Below, one piece after another: positions 27,627 to 35,999 of a DNA stretch of 64,000 nucleotides. The position numbers were made by a program, and so were the translations under genes. The stretch's first letter is position 1. Every line of letters begins with the position of its first letter. The stretch lies in the NCBI GenBank assembly GCA_034440355.1, contig JAWXBY010000016.1, positions 1 to 64,000 of the forward strand, read 5' to 3'. The notes beneath the pieces were generated by a model that was given only the letters and a program-made list of their open reading frames with translations, did not search any database and was not told the origin of the DNA. Source of the DNA: SZUA-430 sp034440355 (GTDB lineage Bacteria; Pseudomonadota; Alphaproteobacteria; Micropepsales; Micropepsaceae).

Positions 27627-28143
27627 AATCAACCAAGGCGATGATTGACGTTTGGCGCAATTGCGCGCGCGAGACTCATCAAGAGTGGAGCATAATCGCT
27701 CGCGCACGAATCGCGTGCAGAACGGTATGTTCGGATGTCAAGGCAAATGTCGGACGATTTTCGCGTCGTCGAGATCGCCCGCACTTCCCTTCTTGGGCGA
27801 GCGGCGTCACGTGCACTTGATGCTTGAGAACGCTCTTGTGACGTCGGAGAAATGGCGCTGCAAATGCTTATCAGCGCGTGATTTTCTAATATCGAGGCGC
27901 ACCGATCATCGATCAATCCGAGGCGCCCAATGGCGTCACCGCATGCTGATTGGCGGCACCGAATCGATTCAACTACCGACTGTGTCTTCCTGCCCTTGAA
28001 GTGTGCTTGTACGGACACAGCGATAACCTAAACTCTGATTCGTGCCCGAATCGGCAAGTCCGACACGGTGATTCGAGTTCCCAAAGCACAAGCGCTCAGT
28101 ATTGTTCCCCACAGGTTAGCTCAAGAACCAGTTGGGGGTTTCC
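27627..28143. other. Intergenic stretch without a convincing gene
   Basis: About 520 bases lie between the hutU upstream region and the next gene. Open frames of 115 to 129 residues exist on both strands here, but they have no ribosome binding site, poor codon periodicity and no recognisable motif, so I do not call them. GC content is lower than in the flanking genes. It probably holds promoters for both divergent units. Confidence 0.5.
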
Positions 28144-29535
28144 ATGAGCATCAGTTCTACGGCCGCGACTGAACACCAAGTCGCGGAGACGCTCCGTTCT
28201 ATTGCCGGACCAATCTTTGCTGCCGTCTGGATGGAGACGAAGCAGAAAACAGAGTTGGTCGTTCATGCTTCCGCAGCACGCGGACAGCGCGAGTTAAGGC
28301 TTAATATTATCAGCGCGCTGAACAGCATTGGCGTTGCGTCAGTCAAGGTGAATTTCCACCCGGTGTCGAGCCTGCTCTCGCCGAAGAGCCTGGAACGGCT
28401 GGTGGCGAAGTTCGCGGGCAGCAAAATCGTTTACGATCCGACACAGTCCTTGAGCCGCGCCAAGGCGCTGGTCGAGGCCAGCCATGCGGTTCGGACAGCC
28501 CTGAGCGAGCGTATTCGTGGGCTCTATTACGCGCCGCGTTTGCGCACGTACTACGTGACGCTGGAGTCGTCGCGGGTGGTCGTGGGCGACAAAGTCAAAG
28601 TTTCGGAATTGGCGTCGATCGAACAAGCAGTGCTGACGGCCGTCAGCGGCGCGTTCTGCGGCGAGACGGCGGAATGTCCCGCCGTGCGGGTCGGCTTCGG
28701 TCTGCCGGCGGCGAGCCTCGTGCCCGTCGATCAGAAATCAGTTATGGGGTGGAATGCGCGCGTCGCGGGGGCGGTGAAGCGTTATTGGAAGCCGATCACG
28801 GTTGCGGCCTTGTTCGGCTTCGGCGCGACAGCGGCGCGTGCCGGCGAGCCGGCGGTGGCGGAACCGAACCTGAAAGTCTCAGGCACGTTCGGCGACGTCA
28901 TCGACGACTACACGTGGCAGGTGCAAGGGCAGTTCACGGCGCCCATCGGCCAGACAATGGGCTTTGCTGTCGAAGCCGGCGGCGGCGCGGTCGATGGACA
29001 CGACTACTATGGCGCGGCAGGCCATTTGTTCATGCGCGATCCGGACACTTACCTGCTGGGTGTGTTCGGCGGTTACGCAGAGTCGAGCGACTTTGCGATC
29101 GACGTGGCGCGCGCGGGCGTGGAGGGCGAGTTCTATCTCTCAAGCCTCACCATCGCGGCGACGGCCGGGTATCAGTTCTCAAGCGCGATCGGCGACAGCG
29201 CGTTCGGGTCGATCGACCTGCGCTGGTACGTCACCAACAATTTCTATCTCTCCGGCGGCGGCTCGATCGAAGACGACCGCGCGTATGCGAAGGTCGGCAC
29301 TGAATGGCAGCCGGGTTTTGCGGCCCTGCCCGGACTTGCGTTCAACGCGCAGGGCGTTTGGGGCGAGGACGATTATCACAGCATCATGGGCGGGCTGACC
29401 TACTACTTCGGCGTGCCCGCGAGCCTCAAAGACCGCCATCGCAAATACGATCCGGATTCTGCTTTGTTCGGGCTGTTCCAATCGGTGCAGCAAGAGCAAT
29501 CGCGGTTGTGTGCCTACTACGGGACTAACTGTTAG
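28144..29535 (+). CDS. Two-part protein: soluble repeat domain plus internal signal and putative beta-barrel (paralogue 1)
   Basis: I do not recognise the family. Residues 1-200 form a soluble alpha/beta region with two similar halves, each ending in a strand (ASVKVNFH and PAVRVGFG). Residues 201-233 then look exactly like a Sec signal peptide in the middle of the chain: basic start (KRYWK), hydrophobic core (TVAALFGFGATA) and an AxA site (ARA before Gly234). After it come about 185 residues of alternating, Gly- and aromatic-rich strands typical of outer-membrane barrels, ending IMGGLTYYFG, and a charged helical tail of about 45 residues. An internal ATG at residue 201 might also be used, giving a secreted barrel alone. 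Start chosen at 28144 after GGGGG. A terminator follows. Confidence 0.7.
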   Translation: MSISSTAATEHQVAETLRSIAGPIFAAVWMETKQKTELVVHASAARGQRELRLNIISALNSIGVASVKVNFHPVSSLLSPKSLERLVAKFAGSKIVYDPTQSLSRAKALVEASHAVRTALSERIRGLYYAPRLRTYYVTLESSRVVVGDKVKVSELASIEQAVLTAVSGAFCGETAECPAVRVGFGLPAASLVPVDQKSVMGWNARVAGAVKRYWKPITVAALFGFGATAARAGEPAVAEPNLKVSGTFGDVIDDYTWQVQGQFTAPIGQTMGFAVEAGGGAVDGHDYYGAAGHLFMRDPDTYLLGVFGGYAESSDFAIDVARAGVEGEFYLSSLTIAATAGYQFSSAIGDSAFGSIDLRWYVTNNFYLSGGGSIEDDRAYAKVGTEWQPGFAALPGLAFNAQGVWGEDDYHSIMGGLTYYFGVPASLKDRHRKYDPDSALFGLFQSVQQEQSRLCAYYGTNC

Positions 29536-29564
29536 ACGTGCCGAGCATGCCCCTCTAAACTTCA

Positions 29565-29595
29565 GGGCGCGGGTGACCGCGCCCCTTTTTCTTTT
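29565..29595 (+). terminator. Strong intrinsic terminator after paralogue 1
   Basis: GGGCGCGG at 29565-29572 pairs perfectly with CCGCGCCC at 29577-29584 around a GTGA loop, followed by CTTTTTCTTTT. It separates the two paralogous genes into independent transcripts. Confidence 0.9.
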
Positions 29596-29674
29596 GACCG
29601 TCTTCGTTCGTCTGTACTTGACGAACCCCTTGATACATTTCCGCTACATTTCACCAACTGCCAATTGAACGACC

Positions 29675-29691
29675 GGCACACCACGTGTGCC
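29675..29691. promoter_or_regulatory. Palindrome upstream of paralogue 2, possible operator
   Basis: GGCACAC at 29675-29681 and GTGTGCC at 29685-29691 are perfect inverted copies around CAC, about 140 bases before the start of paralogue 2. No equivalent is seen before paralogue 1, so the two genes may be regulated differently. Confidence 0.3.
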
Positions 29692-29826
29692 GCCGCGGCC
29701 ACCGCATTGCTTCCAAGTTAACTATATGTCGTGGGGTTGTGGACTGCCCACCCGCAATCGCTAGCGGCCAAGGGCCTGTTAACTAACATCGTTCATGATG
29801 ATTCGTGTGGATTCGCGGGGCACTTC

Positions 29827-31203
29827 ATGTCGATTGCTGGTTTGGACCTCAACCCTAATGCGCTGAGCGACGCGTTGCGGGCCATCGCTGCACCGATCTT
29901 CGCGGCGTCGTCCACAGCCCGGGAACTCACCGTGCATGTCGCGGCAACGCCGCGGCGGCGTGCGGTGAAGCTTCAGATCATCGACGCGCTCGCCGGCACT
30001 GGCGCAGAGCGGGTGAAGGTCCGCTTCCACCGCGAACGCGATCTCTTGGCGCCACGCAGCCTTGAGCGTTTGGTGATGCGCTTCAACGGCGGCGAGATCG
30101 CCTACGACCCGACGGGCGCGGTCGCTCGCGCGAAGGCGCTGGTCACGGCGGCGCACGCGGCGCGGACGGCGCTGGGCGAGAAGGTCGGCGGATTGTTCTA
30201 TGCCCCGCGCTTGCGCACCCTGTTCGTGGCGTTGAATGCGAAACAGGTCGCCGTCGGCGACAAGGTCAAGATCGGCGAACTTGCGGAGATCGAGCGCAAC
30301 GTCGTCGGCGCGCTGGGTCATGCGTTCGCGGGTCAGCTTTCGGACTGCCCGGCCGTGCGCGTCGGTTTCGGCGTGCCCGGCATCGAACTTGTCGCGGTCG
30401 ACCAAGCTTCGGTCGCGCGGTGGAGCGCGCGTGCGCTTCATGCGGTGCGCCGTCACTGGAAGCCAGTCGCGCTTGCGGCCCTGTTCGGCTTCGGCGCCAC
30501 CACAGCGGTCGCGAAAGATCCTGCGGTCTCGCAGACGAACTTGAAACTCACGGGCACCGGCGGCCAAGTCGAGGACGAAGGCGCATGGTTCGTGAACGGC
30601 ATTCTGACAGCCCCGCTCGGCAATTCGTGGGGGTTCCAGCTTGAAGGTGCTGGCGCAGGCGTCGACGACCAGCATGTGCTGGGCGGCGCGGCTCATTTGT
30701 TCACGCGCGATCCCGAGAGCTATCTGCTCGGACTCTTCGCGGCCTATGCGTCGGAAAGCGAATTCGACGTCGATGCGACACGTTTGGGCGCGGAAGCGGA
30801 AATCTATTTGGACCAAGTCTCGATCCTGGTGGCGGCCGGCTATCAGTTCAGCGACAGCCTTGAGGAATCGGCGTTCGGCGACATCGAATTGCGCTGGTAC
30901 ATCACGGACAACTTCGCGGTGTCCGGCGGCGGCGGCTTCATGGAAGACAGCTCCGTCGCGCGGCTTGGCGCCGAATGGCAGCCCGGCTTCTCGGCCCTGC
31001 CCGGCCTCGCCTTCCGCGTCGACGGCGCGTTCGGCGACGACGACTACGACAGCATCATGGGCGGCATCACCTACTACTTCGGCGCGAACGCCAGCCTGAA
31101 GGATCGCCATCGCCGCCAGGATCCGGCGTCGGCCCTGGTCGGCCTGTTGCAATCGGTGCAGCAGGAGCAGGAACGGCTCACCGCTCTCTACGGCCCGAAT
31201 TAG
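29827..31203 (+). CDS. Two-part protein: soluble repeat domain plus internal signal and putative beta-barrel (paralogue 2)
   Basis: Same layout as the protein encoded at 28144-29535. A 200-residue alpha/beta region with two halves (strands ERVKVRFH and PAVRVGFG) is followed by an internal signal-like stretch, RRHWKPVALAALFGFGATTAVA, with a predicted cleavage after Ala229. About 180 residues of barrel-like strands follow (GAWFVNGILTAPLG, YLLGLFAAYAS, IELRWYITDNFAVSGGGGF), closing with IMGGITYYFG, and a tail LKDRHRRQDPASALVGLLQSV shared almost word for word with paralogue 1. I chose the ATG at 29827 because its N-terminus MSIAGLD lines up with MSISSTA of paralogue 1; the frame is open 96 bases further up. 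A possible internal GTG start lies at the signal-like part. Confidence 0.7.
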   Translation: MSIAGLDLNPNALSDALRAIAAPIFAASSTARELTVHVAATPRRRAVKLQIIDALAGTGAERVKVRFHRERDLLAPRSLERLVMRFNGGEIAYDPTGAVARAKALVTAAHAARTALGEKVGGLFYAPRLRTLFVALNAKQVAVGDKVKIGELAEIERNVVGALGHAFAGQLSDCPAVRVGFGVPGIELVAVDQASVARWSARALHAVRRHWKPVALAALFGFGATTAVAKDPAVSQTNLKLTGTGGQVEDEGAWFVNGILTAPLGNSWGFQLEGAGAGVDDQHVLGGAAHLFTRDPESYLLGLFAAYASESEFDVDATRLGAEAEIYLDQVSILVAAGYQFSDSLEESAFGDIELRWYITDNFAVSGGGGFMEDSSVARLGAEWQPGFSALPGLAFRVDGAFGDDDYDSIMGGITYYFGANASLKDRHRRQDPASALVGLLQSVQQEQERLTALYGPN

Positions 31204-31226
31204 AACCAACTGGTTCACTGTTTTAC

Positions 31227-31262
31227 CGGGCGCGGGATCGATCCCCGCGCCCGATTTGTTTT
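31227..31262 (+). terminator. Strong intrinsic terminator after paralogue 2
   Basis: CGGGCGCGGG at 31227-31236 pairs perfectly with CCCGCGCCCG at 31244-31253 around a seven-base loop, followed by ATTTGTTTT. It ends the second barrel gene and resembles the first terminator in sequence, as expected from a duplicated gene unit. Confidence 0.88.
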
Positions 31263-31307
31263 CGTGGGCGCGGTCTCTAGACTGCCCTCGGATTCTTCGA
31301 GGTCGGT

Positions 31308-32477
31308 GTGTCGCTCGACGGCAAGACAATTCTGTTGGCGTGGGAGCTTGGCGAGGGGCTTGGTCACCTGCCGCCGCTGAAGGCGATTGCGCTGGCCGCG
31401 AAAGCGGAAGGCGCGACGCCGGTGTTTGCGCTGCGCGATGCGGTGCTGACGCGTGAGGCGCTGGCCGAGGTCGGGGCGCAAATCCTGCCGGCGCCGTTTT
31501 GGCCGACGCCGGCGATACCGCCGACGACCAGTGGTACGTACGCGGACATTCTGATCGGCAACGGCTTCTCGACGGCGGCGAACGTGCGTGCGCTTGTCGG
31601 CGCGTGGGCGCAGGTCATCGATCTTGTGAAGCCGGATCTGATCGTGTGCGAGCATGCGCCGGGCGCGGCGCTAGCTGCGTTCGGGCGGACTCCGATTGCG
31701 ATGGTTGGAAACGGATTTGTCGTGCCGCCCGCCGACGATGCCGAGTTTCCGTCCTACGAGCCGGGGCGCGGTGAGCCGCAACGCCAGCGACCTTTGCTGA
31801 GCGTGATTCAAGAGGCGCTCGGCGACATGGGACGCACGGTCCCTAAGACGATTTGCGAGCCGTTTCGCGGGGTGTTCCGCGGCATCTACACCTTTCCCGC
31901 GCTCGACACTTATCGGCGCGTGCGGCGCGAGCCGGTGCTGGGGCCGATCGAGCCGGTGCCGCCGCTGTCGCCGTTGCCGGCGAAGCGTAAGCTGTTCGCA
32001 TACTCGGCCGCCGACTATGTGCTGATCAACGAGGTCACACAGGCGCTGATGGATTTGGGACCGCAGGCGAGCGCCTATTTCCGCGGATCGCTCGGCGCAC
32101 GCGGCGAGGTCATTAAGAGCCGCGGGGTGCAAGTGTACGACACCGCGCCGGCGCTCTCGTCGGTGCTGCCTGAGGCGAGCGTCGTGTTCTCGCATGGCGG
32201 CACGGGATTCACCTATGCGGCGCTGGCCGCCGGTCGGCCACATATCCTGAACCCGCGCCACTTCGAGGCGCATTCCACCGCGCGCGCGCTCGAGGAATTG
32301 GGGGCGGGGATTGCGCTGCATCCCTTCGAGCCGAAGAAGTTTCGCGAAGCCGTCACACGCGCGAACGAGGATCGCGGTTTGCGCGAGAGCGCGCAGAAGG
32401 CGGGGGCAATGGCGCAGGCTTTCGTCGCGCAAGCAACGCCGCTTGAGACAACGATGGCGGCGTTGCGGACGATCTAG
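31308..32477 (+). CDS. Glycosyltransferase, GT1/MGT-like (GT-B fold)
   Basis: A predicted nucleotide-sugar-dependent glycosyltransferase of 389 residues. The N-terminal domain begins ILLAWELGEGLGHLPPLKAIALA, the acceptor-side GHLPPL motif. The C-terminal nucleotide-binding half has VVFSHGGTGFTYAALAAGRPHILNP, the HGGxG sugar-phosphate motif of GT1/MurG-like enzymes, and HSTARALEELGAG. It starts with GTG. Its stop codon overlaps that of the convergent purC gene by four bases. The substrate is unknown; a natural-product, lipid or surface-glycan acceptor is possible. Confidence 0.82.
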   Translation: MSLDGKTILLAWELGEGLGHLPPLKAIALAAKAEGATPVFALRDAVLTREALAEVGAQILPAPFWPTPAIPPTTSGTYADILIGNGFSTAANVRALVGAWAQVIDLVKPDLIVCEHAPGAALAAFGRTPIAMVGNGFVVPPADDAEFPSYEPGRGEPQRQRPLLSVIQEALGDMGRTVPKTICEPFRGVFRGIYTFPALDTYRRVRREPVLGPIEPVPPLSPLPAKRKLFAYSAADYVLINEVTQALMDLGPQASAYFRGSLGARGEVIKSRGVQVYDTAPALSSVLPEASVVFSHGGTGFTYAALAAGRPHILNPRHFEAHSTARALEELGAGIALHPFEPKKFREAVTRANEDRGLRESAQKAGAMAQAFVAQATPLETTMAALRTI

Positions 32478-33352
32478 CCCATCAGAAGGCGCAGCGCCTC
32501 TTTGTACTTTTCCGATGTCTTGGCGAGCACGTCCGCCGGCAGTTTCGGCGCGGGGGCTTTCTTATCCCAGGGTTGAGTTTCCAGCCAATCGCGAACGAAT
32601 TGCTTGTCGAAGGACGGCGGGCTGATGCCGGTGCGGTAGTCCGACTTGGGCCAGAAGCGCGAGGAATCCGGGGTGAGGATTTCGTCGATCAGGTGGAGTT
32701 TGCCCGACGCGTCGATGCCGAATTCGAGTTTGGTGTCGGCAATGATGATGCCGCGCGTCGCGGCGTAGTCGGCGGCTTCCCGATAGAGACGCAGCGACAC
32801 GTCGCGGACTTGGCGCGCGTAGTCGGCGCCGATGATGTCGGCCGCCTCTTCGTAGGAAATATTCTCGTCGTGCTGGCCCGCGGGCGCTTTGGTGGCGGGT
32901 GTGAAGATCGGTTCGGGCAATTTCTCCGCTTGCGCGAGACCGGCTGGCAGTTTGATGCCGCAGATCGCACCGGTCGCCTGATAGTCCTTCCAGCCTGAGC
33001 CGACGACATACCCGCGCACTACGGCCTCGATCATCAGCGGCTTCAGTTTCTTGACCACCATCGCGCGCCCGGCGACTTGATCGCGTTCGTTCGCGGCAAC
33101 GACTGACTCCGGCGCGATGCCGGTCAGATGGTTCGGTACGACATGCCCGAGTTTGTCGAACCAGAAGAGCGAGAGGCGCGTCAGCACGCTGCCCTTCTCC
33201 GGAATTGGATCGGGAAGAATGACGTCGAACGCCGACAGGCGGTCGGTTTGCACGACCAGCAACTTGTCGTCACCGACGGCGTAGATGTCGCGCACTTTGC
33301 CGCGGTGCAGGAAGGGAAGAGATTTCAGATCGGATTGGAGCATCGGTTTCAT
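32474..33352 (-). CDS. purC: Phosphoribosylaminoimidazole-succinocarboxamide synthase
   Basis: SAICAR synthetase, a step of de novo purine biosynthesis joining aspartate to CAIR with ATP. The motifs HRGKVRDIYAVGD, QTDRLSAFDVILPDPIPEKG, EAVVRGYVVGSGWKDY, TKAPAGQHDENIS and IADTKLEFGID are diagnostic. At 292 residues it belongs to the longer PurC type. Its ATG overlaps the stop of a glycosyltransferase gene (ATGA), making it the last gene of a surface-polysaccharide run, an unusual place for a purine gene. A second ATG three codons in is possible. Confidence 0.95.
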   Translation of the reverse strand: MKPMLQSDLKSLPFLHRGKVRDIYAVGDDKLLVVQTDRLSAFDVILPDPIPEKGSVLTRLSLFWFDKLGHVVPNHLTGIAPESVVAANERDQVAGRAMVVKKLKPLMIEAVVRGYVVGSGWKDYQATGAICGIKLPAGLAQAEKLPEPIFTPATKAPAGQHDENISYEEAADIIGADYARQVRDVSLRLYREAADYAATRGIIIADTKLEFGIDASGKLHLIDEILTPDSSRFWPKSDYRTGISPPSFDKQFVRDWLETQPWDKKAPAPKLPADVLAKTSEKYKEALRLLMG

Positions 33353-34098
33353 TGCAGATTCAGCCACGGGTGGCGGATCGACATTTGGAGGATCAGCGCG
33401 CCCGCGTTCGGGTTGGTTTCGGTGTGGGACATCGATGTCATGTGCGTGCGGTAGCGACAGAGGATTTCGGGGATGTAGGTGCAGCTCAACTCCTGTTCGA
33501 TGAACTTGCACCAGAAATCGTAGTCCTCCCAACCGTTGGCGTTGAGTTGGGTGTAGCCGTCGACTTTTTCCCATGCCGCCTTCGACACCAGCGCCATCGC
33601 GTCGATGTAGTTCCTTGGCTTGAGGCGCTCGGCGCTCCAGAAGTCGGCTGTGCCGACGCCCGTGCGCTGGCCGAAGAATTCGAGCTGCGTGTATACGGCG
33701 GCCGCCCCGCTTTGCGTCATCGCCTGCATGCAACGTTCGACGGCGCGCGGGTAGAGGGCGTTGTCCGCGTCCATCACGAAGACCCGATCGGTCGACGCGC
33801 GCAGGAACGCGGTGTTGCGGGCGTATGGCAGGCCCATATTGGTCGTGTGCGAAATGACGGCGTGGGCGGCGAAGCCGGTTTCGTTGCGGGCGAGCCAGGC
33901 CAGAACCACGTCGAGGCCGTCGTCGGTCGAGCAGTCGTCGACGACGATGAGTTCTATGCCGGACTGTGTTTGGGCGGCGATCGAGTCGAGGCACTCCTCG
34001 ACGTGCTTCGCGTAGTTGTAGAGCGTGACGATGACGGCGACCTTGGCGGCGCCTTTCTTTTCCTTCACGATCTTCGACGGGCGCGGGAAGAGGTTCAT
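33349..34098 (-). CDS. Glycosyltransferase family 2
   Basis: A GT-A-fold glycosyltransferase of 249 residues. VAVIVTLYNYAKHVEECLDSI opens the nucleotide-binding domain. ELIVVDDCSTDDGLDVVL carries the first acidic pair, VFVMDADNALYPRA the DxD-like metal site, and GWEDYDFWCKF the catalytic ED motif. There is no membrane helix. The ATG at 34098 overlaps the stop of the preceding gene (ATGA). An upstream in-frame extension overlaps that gene and was discarded. It likely adds a sugar to the rhamnose-containing surface glycan made by the rfb genes next door. Confidence 0.88.
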   Translation of the reverse strand: MNLFPRPSKIVKEKKGAAKVAVIVTLYNYAKHVEECLDSIAAQTQSGIELIVVDDCSTDDGLDVVLAWLARNETGFAAHAVISHTTNMGLPYARNTAFLRASTDRVFVMDADNALYPRAVERCMQAMTQSGAAAVYTQLEFFGQRTGVGTADFWSAERLKPRNYIDAMALVSKAAWEKVDGYTQLNANGWEDYDFWCKFIEQELSCTYIPEILCRYRTHMTSMSHTETNPNAGALILQMSIRHPWLNLQ

Positions 34099-35429
34099 TC
34101 CGCGGCTCCTCCCATTCTCAAGAGCGTCAGCGCCGCGATCTTCGCGTTCGCCTGCGTGGTGAGATCGCGGAAGGCGCGCTCGCGAACCTGCTCGGCCTTG
34201 GCTTGGCCTTCCGGCGTCTTGGCCAGCCATTCGGTCAGGTGATGGATGTGGCGCGGCGCTTCTTCAAGATAGTGCACGCCCGGCTTGAACAGCGGGTGCG
34301 GGAGGCAAGGCTCGGTGACGACCACCGTCTTCTTCCAGAACGCCTGCATCACGCGCCACCATTCGAAATAGGTGTACTCGTCGCGATGCAGATTGATCAG
34401 GATCTTCGAACGTTCGAGAAGCGCCGCGGTCACTTCGGAAGCGGCCATCGGATTCTGCGCGGGCGTCAGCGGGCTCGATGACTGGGTCACGTAGAGGAAC
34501 GTCGACAGGCTCGCAAATTTCTCGGCGTAGCTCGCGAGCAGCTTGTCGCGGCGCGGCGAATGCTGCCCTAAGAACAACACATCGAGCGGGCGCGCGGCGA
34601 AAGATTCTGTCGCGGGGTCGAAGCTGTGCACCGCCTCAGGCAGGCCGGCGAAGGCGATCGACGACGGCGGGGTGCGGGTCTGTTGCGCGAACGGGGCGAA
34701 GTTCTCGCTGTAGCCGGGCTGGACGGTGAGAGCGCGGATGCCGGCGCTGCGGAAGATCGCGGCGTTTTGATCGTTCATGTCGGCCACGGCCTTCGCGCGC
34801 AGCAGGAACACCAGCGAACGGGCGAACCACTGCGTTTGAATCTGCTCCGTCGCGAAGAGGATGGCGCGCGAGACGAACTCGTCCGTCGCCCAGCGTTTGC
34901 CCTCGCCCAACGTGAAGAATTCGTGCGGCGCGATGACGATGTGGTGGGTCGCATCGCGCGGGGGCGGGGATTTCTCGTCGCGGATTTCGGCCGAGACGCC
35001 GGCGTCGTCGAAGCCCGCCTTCACGACGTCGGCGATCTCGCGCATGAAGAAATTGCCGAGCGAGGGGACGTAGATCGCGACGCGGTAGCGGCTTGGGTCG
35101 GCTGGATCCGGGAACGGCTTGGCGGGAGCGAGGCTGTGTTGCAGCACCTTGCGCCAGGTGCGGGCTATGGTCTCTTCGCTGGTGAAGTGGCGGCCAATGT
35201 GGACGCCGACGCGCACGAAATGGTGCAACGGGTCGAGGCCGGATTTGGCGACGTCCGGGTAGTTGCTGACGTAGGCCTCGCGGTCGAAGAGGCCGGTGCG
35301 GTCGAGAAACTTGGCGATGGACGCCGCGATGGCTTCGTTTTCACCGCGCAGCGCACGCGGATCGGCGGCAGCTTGCGCGGCGGCGGCTTTCAACGGGGGG
35401 CGGGCCCCTAAGAAACGCTTGAAGTCCAA
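34095..35429 (-). CDS. Glycosyltransferase-like protein with an N-terminal YPDV-type module
   Basis: A 444-residue protein. Near residues 45-85 it has a short module, FDREAYVSNYPDVAKSGLDP then HHFVRVGVHIGRHF, the same unit that is repeated in the protein encoded at 39787-40365. The rest resembles a GT-B-type transferase: a first half with YVPSLGNFFMREI and IAPHEFF, and a second half with LFLGQHSPRRDKLLASY, ILINLHRDEYTYFEWWRVMQAF and VVTEPCLPHPLFKPGVHYLEE. The start is a TTG at 35429 with GGAAG upstream. The acceptor is unknown; its position in the rfb operon argues for surface glycan assembly. Confidence 0.72.
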   Translation of the reverse strand: MDFKRFLGARPPLKAAAAQAAADPRALRGENEAIAASIAKFLDRTGLFDREAYVSNYPDVAKSGLDPLHHFVRVGVHIGRHFTSEETIARTWRKVLQHSLAPAKPFPDPADPSRYRVAIYVPSLGNFFMREIADVVKAGFDDAGVSAEIRDEKSPPPRDATHHIVIAPHEFFTLGEGKRWATDEFVSRAILFATEQIQTQWFARSLVFLLRAKAVADMNDQNAAIFRSAGIRALTVQPGYSENFAPFAQQTRTPPSSIAFAGLPEAVHSFDPATESFAARPLDVLFLGQHSPRRDKLLASYAEKFASLSTFLYVTQSSSPLTPAQNPMAASEVTAALLERSKILINLHRDEYTYFEWWRVMQAFWKKTVVVTEPCLPHPLFKPGVHYLEEAPRHIHHLTEWLAKTPEGQAKAEQVRERAFRDLTTQANAKIAALTLLRMGGAAE

Positions 35430-35444
35430 GCCGGTCTGCTTCCT

Positions 35445-35999
35445 TCAAAACGGACTGACGATGTCCTTCAGACGCGGGAGCGCCGCGTCTTTCGGCGAGA
35501 GCTGTGCGCGGTCCGGAGCGACGGGCCATGCGATGGCCAACGCTTCGTCGGCCCAGAAAATCCCTGCGTCGGATTCGGGCGCGTAATGCGCGTCGACTTT
35601 GTAGGCGACCAGCGTGTCGGGCGCCAGGGTGCAGAAGCCGTGTGCGAAGCCTGCGGGCACGAAGAGCTGTGCGCCCGATTCGTCGAGTTCGGCGGTCACG
35701 TGGCGGCCGAAGGTGGGCGACGCCTTTCTCAGGTCGACGGCGACGTCGAAGATGCGGCCCTTGAGGACGCTGACAAGTTTGGCTTGCGCGTGCGGCGGCT
35801 TTTGGAAATGGAGGCCGCGGATCGTGCCGGTCTGCGTCGAGAGCGACTGATTGTCTTGGGCGAACGCGACGTCAGGAAGGCCTGCCGCGGCCCACGCCTT
35901 TTTGTTCCAGGTTTCCGTAAAGTGGCCGCGCGCATCGGCGAAGCGGCGCGGCGTGACCAGCTTTACGTCCGCAATGGCTAGGGGGCGGACGTCGATCAT
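35445..35999 (-). CDS. rfbC: dTDP-4-dehydrorhamnose 3,5-epimerase
   Basis: Third enzyme of dTDP-L-rhamnose synthesis (RmlC). The cupin-fold product of 184 residues has TWNKKAW, the catalytic-histidine segment GTIRGLHFQKPPHAQAKLV, VAVDLRKASPTFGRHV, PAGFAHGFCTLAPDTLVAYKVDAHYAPESD and WPVAPDRAQLSPKDA. The ATG overlaps the rfbA stop by four bases. It is the fourth rml gene of the operon. Confidence 0.95.
   Translation of the reverse strand: MIDVRPLAIADVKLVTPRRFADARGHFTETWNKKAWAAAGLPDVAFAQDNQSLSTQTGTIRGLHFQKPPHAQAKLVSVLKGRIFDVAVDLRKASPTFGRHVTAELDESGAQLFVPAGFAHGFCTLAPDTLVAYKVDAHYAPESDAGIFWADEALAIAWPVAPDRAQLSPKDAALPRLKDIVSPF

Noticed and set aside
27652..28018. Open frames of 115 and 129 residues on opposite strands upstream of the barrel proteins
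   Set aside because: No ribosome binding sites, arginine- and serine-rich composition typical of chance frames, and no motif.
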